Shown piece after piece: positions 43,739 through 52,651 of a stretch of 64,000 nucleotides of DNA. The translations under genes were made by a program, and so were the position numbers. Location of the stretch: positions 62,001 to 126,000 of the forward strand of contig JAYRWY010000004.1 in NCBI GenBank assembly GCA_041917755.1, in the 5' to 3' direction. Source of the DNA: RGZA01 sp041917755. Lineage in GTDB: Bacteria; Pseudomonadota; Alphaproteobacteria; UBA9219; RGZA01. Under the pieces are notes generated by a model. That model did not search any database. It was not told the DNA's origin and was given only the letters and a program-made list of their open reading frames with translations. Numbering within the stretch: the first letter of the stretch is position 1; every line of letters starts with the position of its first letter.

Positions 43739-44353
43739 TCAGCTTATTCCGGCAATGCGCAACAGCCCGCGTTCCAAATCATGCTTGAATAAATCAAGCG
43801 TGTTACGCACGCGCGCCGTCGTCATGATCCCAATAATAAACATATCCATTTCGCGGGCTTTTTCTTTGATATGTTTGTCTTCAATCATGCCTGCGGTGGC
43901 CGCTTCACCTAGAAGCGTTTCAAGCAAAGCAATGGCATGTTCCAGTTTTGCTTGCACTGCTTGGCGCAATGTTTCGTCCTGCATACTCATCTCGCTGCCT
44001 AATGCGGCATAGGGGCAGCCACACACATGGCCCACTTGATCATATTTATCTTTTTGTTGTTGGTAGATGAATTGCGCTATGTGCTTGATTTTTTCATCAG
44101 CTTTAACATTTAAAGCCATAATTTTTGTGAGTTCGGGCTCAATTTGCTGCCAATGGTCTTCCAGCGCAGCAATAGCTAGGGAATTCTTGCTCGGGAAAAA
44201 ATGATAGAAACTGCCTTTATTGACGTTGGCGCGGCGGCAAATATCGTCGACGCTCACCCCGCTATAGCTGTTCTGCCATATAAGTGTGTGGGCAGCTTCT
44301 AAAAGCCGGCTTCGGGTATCGCCAGTATTGGGTGTTGGGCACAATTGCATCAT
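43739..44353 (-). CDS. TetR/AcrR family transcriptional regulator
   Basis: About 204 residues from the ATG at 44353 (another ATG follows directly; a TTG at 44404 would add 17 residues). The N-terminal HTH is typical: ARRLLEAA-like helix 1 (TRSRLLEAAHTLIWQNSY), recognition region VSVDDICRRANVNKGSFYHF. The ligand domain contains GCPYAALGSEMS. Divergent transcription from the RND operon and an inverted repeat between them indicate that it represses the pump genes. Ligand unknown. Confidence 0.9.
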   Translation of the reverse strand: MMQLCPTPNTGDTRSRLLEAAHTLIWQNSYSGVSVDDICRRANVNKGSFYHFFPSKNSLAIAALEDHWQQIEPELTKIMALNVKADEKIKHIAQFIYQQQKDKYDQVGHVCGCPYAALGSEMSMQDETLRQAVQAKLEHAIALLETLLGEAATAGMIEDKHIKEKAREMDMFIIGIMTTARVRNTLDLFKHDLERGLLRIAGIS

Positions 44354-44388
44354 GTTTTGTCTAATTTCACTATTTTGCCATAGTTGAG

Positions 44389-44417
44389 TTGACCATGCAG
44401 TCAAGCGGGTCTATATC
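44389..44417 (+). promoter_or_regulatory. Putative RND-operon promoter overlapping an inverted-repeat operator
   Basis: TTGAC (44389-44393) and GTCAA (44400-44404) form an inverted repeat with a 6-base spacer. TTGACC (44389-44394) could also serve as a -35 box, with TATATC (44412-44417) as a -10 at 17-base spacing, placing the start of transcription near 44425 and the TTGGAG Shine-Dalgarno at 44431. TetR binding here would block the promoter. The match to -10 consensus is moderate. Confidence 0.45.
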
Positions 44418-44442
44418 ATTATAACTCATTTTGGAGATTCCG

Positions 44443-45735
44443 ATGGTTGTATTCAATCAAAAAAACCTAATTATTGCTGGTATTGGGGTTATTGCCTTAT
44501 TTCTAAGCAGCAGACTATTTGTCGCACATGCCGAAGGCCCCCCGGGAATGCCACCCCCCCCACCCATTACCATGGCCGCCGTACTGGAAAAAGACGTAAC
44601 TGAATGGAGCGAATTTTCAGGCCGTATCGAGGCGATGGATGCCGTCGAAGTAAAACCCAAGGTATCCGGTACAATTGATAAGGTGCATTTTCAAGATGGT
44701 ACCATCGTCAAGAAGGGCGATGTGTTATTTACCATCGACCCACGCCCATATAAGGCCGAGTATGATCGTTTAATGGGCGCATTATCTGCCGCTGAATCAT
44801 CACTCACCAATGCCAAGCAGGAAATTGTTCGTGCAAAAAATCTAATGGCCACCAAAGCCATTTCAAAACGCGAATACGATGAACGTGCAAGCGCGTTGCG
44901 TATTGCAGAAGGCAATATGAAGGCCGCACGCGGTGCAGTGGATTCAGCAAAGCTTAATCTTGAATATACAGATGTGATTGCACCAATTTCGGGCAAGGTC
45001 AGCCGCGCTGAAATCACGGAAGGCAATACCGTGAATGCAGGCGGAAATGCCCCTGTATTAACACGTATTGTGGCGTTATCCCCCATTTACATCAGCTTTG
45101 AAGTAGATGAACAAACCTTCCTCAGTCATATTCAAAACTACACGGCTGATGCGTTAAAGCAAATCCCGGTACAAGTGGGGCTAGCTAACCAAAAGGATAC
45201 TCCTATTCCTGCCACCATTCATTCTTTTGATAATCAGCTGAATGTTACATCCGGCACTATTCGCGTTCGTGCGATAAATGAAAACGCAGACGGTCGTTTG
45301 GTTCCAGGTCTGTTCGCACGTGTACGCATAGGTACGCCGCAAGCCGAAAAACATTTGCTAGTTAGCGAACGGGCAATTGGTACCGATCAAAGCAAAAAAT
45401 ATGTCTTTGTGGTGAACGACAAAAACATGGCGGAATACCACGAAGTCACGCTGGGTTCCATGGTTGATGGTCTGCGTGTTGTACGCAGTGGCCTCAATGC
45501 GGGCGATAAAGTTATTGTGAATGGCCTAATGCGTGTTCGTCCCGGCGCACCGGTGCAGCCTGAATTGGTGGATATGCAAACTGAAAAGCCGTTTGAAGCC
45601 AAGCCAGCCGAGCTAAAAAAAGATGAGCCATCAGTACTTATCCCAGCAGACAAAGAAGCAGAAAAGCAGCTTCCTAAAGTTGAAGATGTAACTCCATCAA
45701 CGCCATCCCCAAGCGTTGATCAACCAAAACAGTAG
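44443..45735 (+). CDS. RND efflux periplasmic adaptor (MexE-like)
   Basis: 430 residues from the ATG at 44443, preceded by TTGGAG. An N-terminal signal-anchor (about 5-27) lacks an obvious lipobox. The membrane-fusion-protein order is seen: barrel-sandwich half (VEVKPKVSGTIDKVHFQDGT), alpha hairpin (about 95-150), second lipoyl half (YTDVIAPISGKVSRAEITEG), then beta-barrel and membrane-proximal domains. The tail is Pro/Lys/Glu rich. It links the inner-membrane pump to the outer-membrane factor. The resemblance is to MexE of MexEF-OprN. Confidence 0.93.
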   Translation: MVVFNQKNLIIAGIGVIALFLSSRLFVAHAEGPPGMPPPPPITMAAVLEKDVTEWSEFSGRIEAMDAVEVKPKVSGTIDKVHFQDGTIVKKGDVLFTIDPRPYKAEYDRLMGALSAAESSLTNAKQEIVRAKNLMATKAISKREYDERASALRIAEGNMKAARGAVDSAKLNLEYTDVIAPISGKVSRAEITEGNTVNAGGNAPVLTRIVALSPIYISFEVDEQTFLSHIQNYTADALKQIPVQVGLANQKDTPIPATIHSFDNQLNVTSGTIRVRAINENADGRLVPGLFARVRIGTPQAEKHLLVSERAIGTDQSKKYVFVVNDKNMAEYHEVTLGSMVDGLRVVRSGLNAGDKVIVNGLMRVRPGAPVQPELVDMQTEKPFEAKPAELKKDEPSVLIPADKEAEKQLPKVEDVTPSTPSPSVDQPKQ

Positions 45736-45748
45736 TCGAGTAACCCGT

Positions 45749-48700
45749 ATGAATATCTCCAATACTTTCATCGATAAGCCAATTCTGGCTTCGGTACTTT
45801 CGCTGTTTATATTCATTGCGGGTTTGATATCTCTGCCGCTCATGCCGATTTCGGAATATCCAGAGGTAGCTCCTCCATCCGTCGTTGTTCGTGCTGCTTA
45901 TCCTGGTGCTAACCCTAAGGTGATTTCAGAAACGGTTGCTGCCCCCTTGGAAGAGGCGATCAACGGCGTAGAAAACATGTTGTACATGTCATCGCAGGCA
46001 ACCACCGATGGTAATATTTCAATTACAGTGACCTTTAAACTAGGCTCGGATGCCGATAAGGCCCAGCAATTGGTACAAAACAGAATTTCTCAGGCCTTGC
46101 CACGCTTGCCTGATGTGGTGCGTACCATTGGTGTAACGACTGTAAAAAGCTCGCCTGATTTAACCATGGTGGTGCACTTATTCTCCCCCAATGACCGCTA
46201 TGACATGCTCTATTTGCGTAACTATGCATTGCTGAATGTTAAAGATAATCTTGCCCGTATCGAAGGCGTTGGTCAGGCCATCTTGTTCGGCGCGGGTGAC
46301 TATGCAATGCGTGTTTGGCTAGACCCACAAAAAGTTGCTGCACGCAATTTGAACGCCAGCGATGTGGTAAATGCCATTCGTGAACAGAATGTTCAGGTCG
46401 CAGCAGGTATCATCGGTGGCTCTCCCATCGCCAAAGATGTGCATTTTGAATTGCCCGTCAACGCCCAAGGCCGTCTGCAAACCGTTGAAGATTTCGGTAA
46501 CATCATCTTAAAAGCCGGTCCAGATGGATCGGTGACGTACCTCAAAGATGTGGCGCGCTTGGAGCTGGGTGCATCGGAATATTCTCTGCGTTCACTTTTA
46601 AATAACAAATCTGCTGTCGCTATTCCTATTTTCCAAACCCCTGGCTCAAACGCGATTGAAATCTCCGATCATGTGCGCGCCAAAATGGAAGAATTGAAAA
46701 AAGATTTCCCCGAAGGCTTGGATTATAGCATCGTTTATGATCCAACCGTATTTGTACGCCAATCCATCGAAAAGGTTGTGCATACGCTCTTGGAAGCCGT
46801 CGCTTTGGTGGTTCTTGTCGTCATCATTTTCTTGCAGACATGGCGCGCCTCGATCATTCCATTACTCGCAGTACCCATCTCGATTATTGGTACCTTTGCC
46901 TTCATGCATTTATTTGGGTTTTCGATTAATGCATTGTCGCTGTTCGGCTTGGTGTTGGCGATTGGTATTGTGGTGGATGACGCCATCGTGGTCGTTGAAA
47001 ACGTTGAGCGAAATATCGAGGCTGGTTTAACCCCTCGGGATGCAGCTTATCAGGCAATGCGTGAGGTGAGCGGGCCTATTATTGCAATTGCCTTGGTGCT
47101 ATGCGCGGTGTTCATTCCCATTGCATTCATCAGCGGCCTAACCGGGCAGTTCTACCGCCAATTCGCGCTAACGATAACCATTTCTACCATTATTTCGGCC
47201 TTTAATTCTCTGACACTGTCTCCTGCGTTGGCGGCACTACTGTTAAAATCACATGGTGCACCAAAAGATGCGTTGACGCGTTTTATGGACAAGCTGTTTG
47301 GGCCGTTCTTTAACTGGTTCAATAAATTCTTTAAAAGAAGTTCGGAAAACTATTCAAATGGTGTTGCTAAAATTCTAGGCCGTAAAACCATCGCCATGAT
47401 GGTCTATGGCGGAATGATTGCGGCTACCTTTGTGTTGTTTGGTCTTGTGCCTGCTGGGTATGTCCCATCGCAAGATAAGCAATACCTCGTGGCATTTGCC
47501 CAGCTTCCCGGCGGCGCATCATTGGAGCGCACAGATGATGTTATTCGTCAAATGTCCGATATCGCGCTGAAAGAACCTGGCGTTGAAAGCTCGGTGGCAT
47601 TTCCCGGCCTATCCATTGCTGGTTTCAGCAATAGCCCGAATGCAGGGATTGTCTTTGCAACCTTAAAGCCATTTGAAGAACGCGCGACGCCAAATTTATC
47701 TGGCGCTGCCATCGCCGCCTCATTGGGGCAAAAATTTGCTGGCATCAAAGATGCATTCACGGCCATCTTCCCGCCGCCACCTGTACAAGGGCTTGGCACC
47801 ATCGGCGGCTTTAAATTGCAAATTGAAGATAGGAATGATGAAGGATACGATACGCTCTATAACATTGTTCAGGAAGTAACGAATAAAGCGCGCATGTCGC
47901 CATTACTCGACCCATGGAGCACCTTTAGCTCTTATCAGATAAATGTCCCGCAGCTAGAAACCGATGTAAACCGTACCAAGGTCAAACAGTTGGGGATACC
48001 GCTGACCGAAGTGTTCAACACCATGCAGGTTTATCTGGGCTCATTGTATATTAATGACTTCAACAAATTTGGTCGCACATTCCGTGTGGTTGCCCAGGCT
48101 GATGCGCCTTTCCGTGCTCATCCAGATGACATTCTGCAACTCAAGGTTCGCAATGCAAATGACGAAATGGTTCCGCTTGGTGCCTTGATGAGCGTCAAGG
48201 AAACCTACGGCCCCGATCGTGCTATGCGTTACAATGCTTACCGTGCGGCCGATTTAAATGGTGGTGCGCAGCGCGGCGTATCATCGGGTCAGGCCCAGGC
48301 AGAAATGGAACGCATTCTAAAGGAAACTCTACCCAAAGGGATGAGCTACGAGTGGACGGATTTAACCTACCAACAAATTCTGGCGGGTAATACCGCGCTC
48401 TTGGTATTTCCGCTTTGTGTATTCTTGGTGTTCCTTGTTCTTGCTGCACAATATGAAAGTGTAAGCTTGCCGCTTGCCGTTATTCTAATCGTGCCGATGT
48501 GTCTGTTATGCGCCATCACTGGCGTTTGGATTATGGGCAAGGAAAATAACATCTTCACTCAGATCGGCTTCATCGTTTTGGTAGGATTATCTTGCAAAAA
48601 CTCCATTCTGATTGTGGAATTTGCACGCGAGCTGGAGTTACAAGGTAAAAGCATCGTCGCTGCAGCGGTAGAGGCATGTCACTTGCGTCTTCGTCCAATT

Positions 48701-48922
48701 TTAATGACCTCATTCGCGTTTATTATGGGGGTTATTCCACTGGCTACGTCGACCGGTGCGGGCGCTGAAATGCGCCGTGATATGGGTGTGGCGGTATTCT
48801 CCGGAATGCTCGGCGTAACCTTCTTTGGTTTATTCTTAACGCCTGTTTTCTACGTTCTCATTCGTCAGTTTGCGACGCGCTTTAATAAACAAATCCCACA
48901 ACAGGGTGTTCATCATGAATAA
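45749..48922 (+). CDS. RND multidrug efflux permease (MexF-like, HAE1 family)
   Basis: 1057 residues, the normal size, starting MNISNTFIDKPILASVLSLF from the ATG at 45749. Twelve membrane helices and two large periplasmic loops are recognisable. The proton-relay aspartates in TM4 lie in GIVVDDAIVVVENVER, and the conserved TM10-11 segment ends FIVLVGLSCKNSILIVEFAR (Lys of the relay). It exports drugs or other amphiphiles by proton antiport. The stop overlaps the outer-membrane factor start by eight bases. Confidence 0.95.
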   Translation: MNISNTFIDKPILASVLSLFIFIAGLISLPLMPISEYPEVAPPSVVVRAAYPGANPKVISETVAAPLEEAINGVENMLYMSSQATTDGNISITVTFKLGSDADKAQQLVQNRISQALPRLPDVVRTIGVTTVKSSPDLTMVVHLFSPNDRYDMLYLRNYALLNVKDNLARIEGVGQAILFGAGDYAMRVWLDPQKVAARNLNASDVVNAIREQNVQVAAGIIGGSPIAKDVHFELPVNAQGRLQTVEDFGNIILKAGPDGSVTYLKDVARLELGASEYSLRSLLNNKSAVAIPIFQTPGSNAIEISDHVRAKMEELKKDFPEGLDYSIVYDPTVFVRQSIEKVVHTLLEAVALVVLVVIIFLQTWRASIIPLLAVPISIIGTFAFMHLFGFSINALSLFGLVLAIGIVVDDAIVVVENVERNIEAGLTPRDAAYQAMREVSGPIIAIALVLCAVFIPIAFISGLTGQFYRQFALTITISTIISAFNSLTLSPALAALLLKSHGAPKDALTRFMDKLFGPFFNWFNKFFKRSSENYSNGVAKILGRKTIAMMVYGGMIAATFVLFGLVPAGYVPSQDKQYLVAFAQLPGGASLERTDDVIRQMSDIALKEPGVESSVAFPGLSIAGFSNSPNAGIVFATLKPFEERATPNLSGAAIAASLGQKFAGIKDAFTAIFPPPPVQGLGTIGGFKLQIEDRNDEGYDTLYNIVQEVTNKARMSPLLDPWSTFSSYQINVPQLETDVNRTKVKQLGIPLTEVFNTMQVYLGSLYINDFNKFGRTFRVVAQADAPFRAHPDDILQLKVRNANDEMVPLGALMSVKETYGPDRAMRYNAYRAADLNGGAQRGVSSGQAQAEMERILKETLPKGMSYEWTDLTYQQILAGNTALLVFPLCVFLVFLVLAAQYESVSLPLAVILIVPMCLLCAITGVWIMGKENNIFTQIGFIVLVGLSCKNSILIVEFARELELQGKSIVAAAVEACHLRLRPILMTSFAFIMGVIPLATSTGAGAEMRRDMGVAVFSGMLGVTFFGLFLTPVFYVLIRQFATRFNKQIPQQGVHHE

Positions 48923-50441
48923 TCCATCCACGGCCAGACCAACTCTTGGTAAAATGGTGGTCACGATATCATCGCTGCTGCTTGCCAGCTGCAGTCTCGC
49001 GCCGGATTTGGTCATGCCAGATACGCAAACGCCTGAAGCATTTAAAGAAGCCACGAAGCCACTTGGCAAAGATGAAAAAATTACCGACGGTGCTTGGAAA
49101 AGTGCGGCAACCAAAGCTATTCCCGGTGGTGACTGGTGGACCGTCTTTAATGATAAAAAGCTGGATGAATTAATTGCCGAAGCTAAAAAGCAAAGCCCAA
49201 CCCTAGAAGCCGCAGCACAGCGTCTTGCTCAAGCCCGCGCGCGCGCTGGCATCAGCGAAAGCAGCCTTTTCCCGCGTCTGGATATTGGCGCAGGCCCAAG
49301 CATTGGCCAGCCATCATCTATTTCGACTGGCGCGCCGCATGGTACAATACCTGCCACACAATACCGATATAAAGCGCAGGGCGCCATCGCCTATGATCTC
49401 GATTTATTTGGCGCCAACCGTTCTGCATCTTCTGCTGCTGACTTAACAGCATTGGGGGAGGAGGCGGCATATCAATCCGCCCTGCTATCGCTTGAAGCAG
49501 ATGTGGCGCAGGCTTATTACGCTCTGCGTGCACTAGATCGCGAACAGGAAATTTTGAACACCACCCAAAAGCTGCGTGAAGAAACAAGAGACCTGACTAA
49601 ACGTAGTTTGAAAATCGGCGACGTTAGTGAATTGGATGTAACGCGTGCTGAATCAGAATTGGCCTCCACCAAGGCCGAAGCTTTGGAAGTATCCAAGCGG
49701 CGTGCAGAAGCAGAACATAATCTTGCTCTGTTGCTCGGTAAGCCGCCTGCATCGCTGAATATGACAAAAGATGCCATTAAGGGCGTTCCGCCAGTCATTC
49801 CAGCGGGATTGCCTTCGGAATTGCTTGAGCGCCGTCCGGATATTCAGGTCGCACAAAAGAAAATGGCAGCCGCGAATGAATCCATTGGTGTCGCACGTGC
49901 GGCCTTCTTCCCTGTATTAAATCTGACGGCATCGGGTGGTTTTGAATCCGGCCAACTGGGTCAATTATTCGACTGGTCAAGCCGCACATGGCTATTGGGG
50001 CCCTTGGTGGGCACCATTGCCACTTTGCCAGTATTCGACGCAGGAAAAAATATTTCCAACCTTGCTCTGACCAAGGCGCAGTTTCAGGAGGCCGTTGCTA
50101 ATTATCGTCAAAGCGTTTTGGTTGCATTCCGTGAAGTGGAAGACCAGCTCAGCGGCTTACGTTACTTAAAGGGTGAGGCCGACGCGCAGGCTGAAAACGT
50201 CCGCGCCGCACGCAAAGCATTCTCGATTGCAAAAACTCGTTATGAAAACGGTTACATCAGCTATCTGGATTTCATCGACGCACAGCGCTCGCTTCTCGCT
50301 GCCGAACGCGCAGAGGTGCAGGTCTTGGGCGGTCGTTATGTTGCAACGGTTCAGCTTATTCGTGCCCTTGGTGGCGCATGGTCTGCCCCGGCCCAGCCAG
50401 TGGCCGCTTCGGCTGATTCTGCAGGCAAATCACCCCAATAG
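48915..50441 (+). CDS. RND efflux outer-membrane factor, NodT/OprM lipoprotein family
   Basis: 508 residues from the ATG at 48915, which overlaps the permease stop. A lipoprotein signal is visible (SSLLLASCSLAP, Cys about residue 28). Two outer-membrane-efflux repeats are present, with typical helices ALDREQEILNTTQKLREETR and YLDFIDAQRSLLAAERAEVQ and the PGGDWWTVFNDKKLDELIAE start of the OprM family. It forms the outer-membrane exit duct of the pump. The three genes make a complete tripartite system. The C-terminal Ala/Pro tail is variable. Confidence 0.94.
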   Translation: MNNPSTARPTLGKMVVTISSLLLASCSLAPDLVMPDTQTPEAFKEATKPLGKDEKITDGAWKSAATKAIPGGDWWTVFNDKKLDELIAEAKKQSPTLEAAAQRLAQARARAGISESSLFPRLDIGAGPSIGQPSSISTGAPHGTIPATQYRYKAQGAIAYDLDLFGANRSASSAADLTALGEEAAYQSALLSLEADVAQAYYALRALDREQEILNTTQKLREETRDLTKRSLKIGDVSELDVTRAESELASTKAEALEVSKRRAEAEHNLALLLGKPPASLNMTKDAIKGVPPVIPAGLPSELLERRPDIQVAQKKMAAANESIGVARAAFFPVLNLTASGGFESGQLGQLFDWSSRTWLLGPLVGTIATLPVFDAGKNISNLALTKAQFQEAVANYRQSVLVAFREVEDQLSGLRYLKGEADAQAENVRAARKAFSIAKTRYENGYISYLDFIDAQRSLLAAERAEVQVLGGRYVATVQLIRALGGAWSAPAQPVAASADSAGKSPQ

Positions 50442-50480
50442 CGAGCCTGCAGACTCTATACGCGCTGCTTTTTTTCTCTT

Positions 50481-50506
50481 ATCCTTAAGCATCAATGCTT
50501 AAGGAT
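50481..50506 (+). promoter_or_regulatory. Hairpin that covers the Shine-Dalgarno of the glycosyltransferase gene
   Basis: ATCCTTAAGCA (50481-50491) and TGCTTAAGGAT (50496-50506) form a perfect 11-bp stem with loop TCAA. The downstream arm contains AAGGA (50501-50505), the only ribosome-binding sequence before the ATG pair at 50510 and 50513. No T-run follows, so it is not an ordinary terminator. It may gate translation of the glycan operon. Confidence 0.6.
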
Positions 50507-50509
50507 TCA

Positions 50510-52651
50510 ATGATGTCTGGCGTACCCGTTCCAAATAATAGCAAGCTAACCCTGTTCCAAAAAATGCTTCAGGCATCCAAGGAACCTGGCATGCATGCAT
50601 TTTTCCACGTGCCACTACAACAGCTGGTTCACAAATTGAATGGTACGGACTGGGAACTGACCCTTACTGAAAAACAGATGCGCTATTCATCTGTGTTGTT
50701 CGAATATCTTCATCGTCGTTTCGGAAGAGACGGAAATACCAAAAACAATACGGTCTTGCTTTCCCCTGACTTGATTAAATGGCTGAATGAACCAGCAAAG
50801 GGGGATTACCCCATGCTGATTACCAATTTTATGTGGCTTACCCTTAATTATGTGAAGCCATTTGATCGTCTCTATGACATCAAAACCAAAAAAGGCATCC
50901 AAGATTACTATCTGGATATGGCCGGTAAATATTATATCGGCATGGCGCTGCCTTCATGCCTAATGCCGGCTGCAGTATTCGATTATTTGTCAGAAAACTA
51001 TCCATGCGCCAATGCGCCCTTGGCTCCTGTTTTGCCGCTTTCGCGTGGGCTGGCGCATTTATGGCGTGAATATATCCCTGAAGTTCCATTCGCGCCGGAT
51101 AATGCGATGTCGCGCGCGCATTTTTTCATGCGCTATCTGGTTTTTGCACAAGTAACCGAGGCTGATTTGCGCATGTTCTCGAAAGAGCTCATTGCGTATT
51201 TAAACGCCCCATTATTTGCGAGCGACAGGGCTGGTGCCGCCGCCACTGGACTAATCTATGAAGTCTTTCGCCTTGCAGGCATGGGCGATGACCCCAAATG
51301 GAATACGCCATCTTTCGTAAGTGATAAAATCCAGCAATTTTATGCAGGCGCGCTCAACTCTTTGGTATTGCCGCCGGAAGTTGCATCGCATCATCAAGTG
51401 CTTGCGCGCACATTTGGTGGTGTCTCTGATGCAGTGAAGGTGCTTCCTCAAGACATCAAGGCAAATAAAAAATATATTCTACAGGATGAAGCGGCATTAC
51501 CTGTTGATACCCAAAAGGCATTGGTCAATCTGATTGAAGCAGGGGAGGCACATGCCCCGTTTAATGCCATCACCTCGTGTATTGCCAAAGCACTGGATGC
51601 TGTAAAAGTTGCACGCACTTATATATTACCTGAATACGATAATTATCCTCAGCTAATTAAATCTAATAATTTAGAAAATAAGCCGTGGGCAAAACTCAAT
51701 CTCTTTGCCCTCGATTTGGACAAGGCGGCAGATATGATGCTATCGCAGGGTCTTAAATACTTTAATGGCCGTATCAATATCGGCTATTGCACATGGGAAA
51801 CCAGCCAATTAGCTAAGGCAAATAAGGTTGGTTTGCCATTACTGGATGAAGTCTGGGTGCCCACAGAATATGTAAAACAGGTATTCACAGCACAAACACA
51901 ATCTCCTGTGCACGTAATGCCCTATCCCATAGCGCTAGCGAAGCCGAGTGCCTATCTTAATCGGGCAAGCTTTGGTCTGGCTGATAATACATTTATGTTC
52001 TTGAATACACTGGATTGCGTTGACTGGATGTCACGCAAAAATCCGTTGGCCATCGCCCGGGCCTTTCAAAAGGCATTCCCAAATCAACCGGATGTACGTT
52101 TGGTTATCAAGACCCGTAATATGGATAAACCTAAAGTTGCGGCAGAATATCTTCACCTGCGTCACATACAGGAAATGACACATGGCGATCCGCGCATCAT
52201 ACTCATTCATAAAGACTTGTCCGATAGCGATATGTCGGCTCTGATGCATATGGCCGATGCTTATGTCAGCTTGCATCGTCATTCCGCCTATGGCCGCGCA
52301 ATCATGGAAGCGATGTCGATTGGCAAGCCTGCGGTTGTCACGAAAGGAAGCGGTCCAGCAGATTATGCAACGGAACAGACGGCCGCTCTGGTTAATGCAA
52401 TCGAATGCAGTACAATTTACGATGCATATTATCATCTTGAAAATGAACGCGGCCACCGCTGGCTTGACCCTGATGTGGTGCATGCTGCCACCCAAATGCG
52501 CCGTATCGTTGATGATAAGGCCTATGCCCAATCGATTGCAAAGGCTGGGCAAGCCTATATCAACACCCATTACAGTGCGCAAAGCACTGGTACAAAAATG
52601 CTTGCTCGCCTGAATAACCTCATGGCATCTCACCACGGAAACGGCGCATGA
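50510..52651 (+). CDS. Large GT4-type glycosyltransferase with N-terminal extension
   Basis: 713 residues from the ATG at 50510 (ATG at 50495 is inside the hairpin and less likely). The first ~390 residues are helical and unrecognised. The C-terminal ~310 residues have a GT-B fold: INIGYCTWETSQLAKANKVG, LLDEVWVPTEYVKQVFTAQT, and the donor-binding segment DAYVSLHRHSAYGRAIMEAM followed by IGKPAVVTKGSGPADYAT, in which the usual EGFG is replaced by HSAYGRAIMEAM. Probably acts in surface polysaccharide or glycoprotein synthesis. The stop overlaps the next gene's start (ATGA). Confidence 0.82.
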   Translation: MMSGVPVPNNSKLTLFQKMLQASKEPGMHAFFHVPLQQLVHKLNGTDWELTLTEKQMRYSSVLFEYLHRRFGRDGNTKNNTVLLSPDLIKWLNEPAKGDYPMLITNFMWLTLNYVKPFDRLYDIKTKKGIQDYYLDMAGKYYIGMALPSCLMPAAVFDYLSENYPCANAPLAPVLPLSRGLAHLWREYIPEVPFAPDNAMSRAHFFMRYLVFAQVTEADLRMFSKELIAYLNAPLFASDRAGAAATGLIYEVFRLAGMGDDPKWNTPSFVSDKIQQFYAGALNSLVLPPEVASHHQVLARTFGGVSDAVKVLPQDIKANKKYILQDEAALPVDTQKALVNLIEAGEAHAPFNAITSCIAKALDAVKVARTYILPEYDNYPQLIKSNNLENKPWAKLNLFALDLDKAADMMLSQGLKYFNGRINIGYCTWETSQLAKANKVGLPLLDEVWVPTEYVKQVFTAQTQSPVHVMPYPIALAKPSAYLNRASFGLADNTFMFLNTLDCVDWMSRKNPLAIARAFQKAFPNQPDVRLVIKTRNMDKPKVAAEYLHLRHIQEMTHGDPRIILIHKDLSDSDMSALMHMADAYVSLHRHSAYGRAIMEAMSIGKPAVVTKGSGPADYATEQTAALVNAIECSTIYDAYYHLENERGHRWLDPDVVHAATQMRRIVDDKAYAQSIAKAGQAYINTHYSAQSTGTKMLARLNNLMASHHGNGA

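Noticed and set aside
50481..50506. Intrinsic terminator of the RND operon
   Set aside because: The hairpin is AT-moderate, followed by TCAATGATG and no T-run on plus; the T-run at about 50469 precedes it. Shine-Dalgarno occlusion explains it better.
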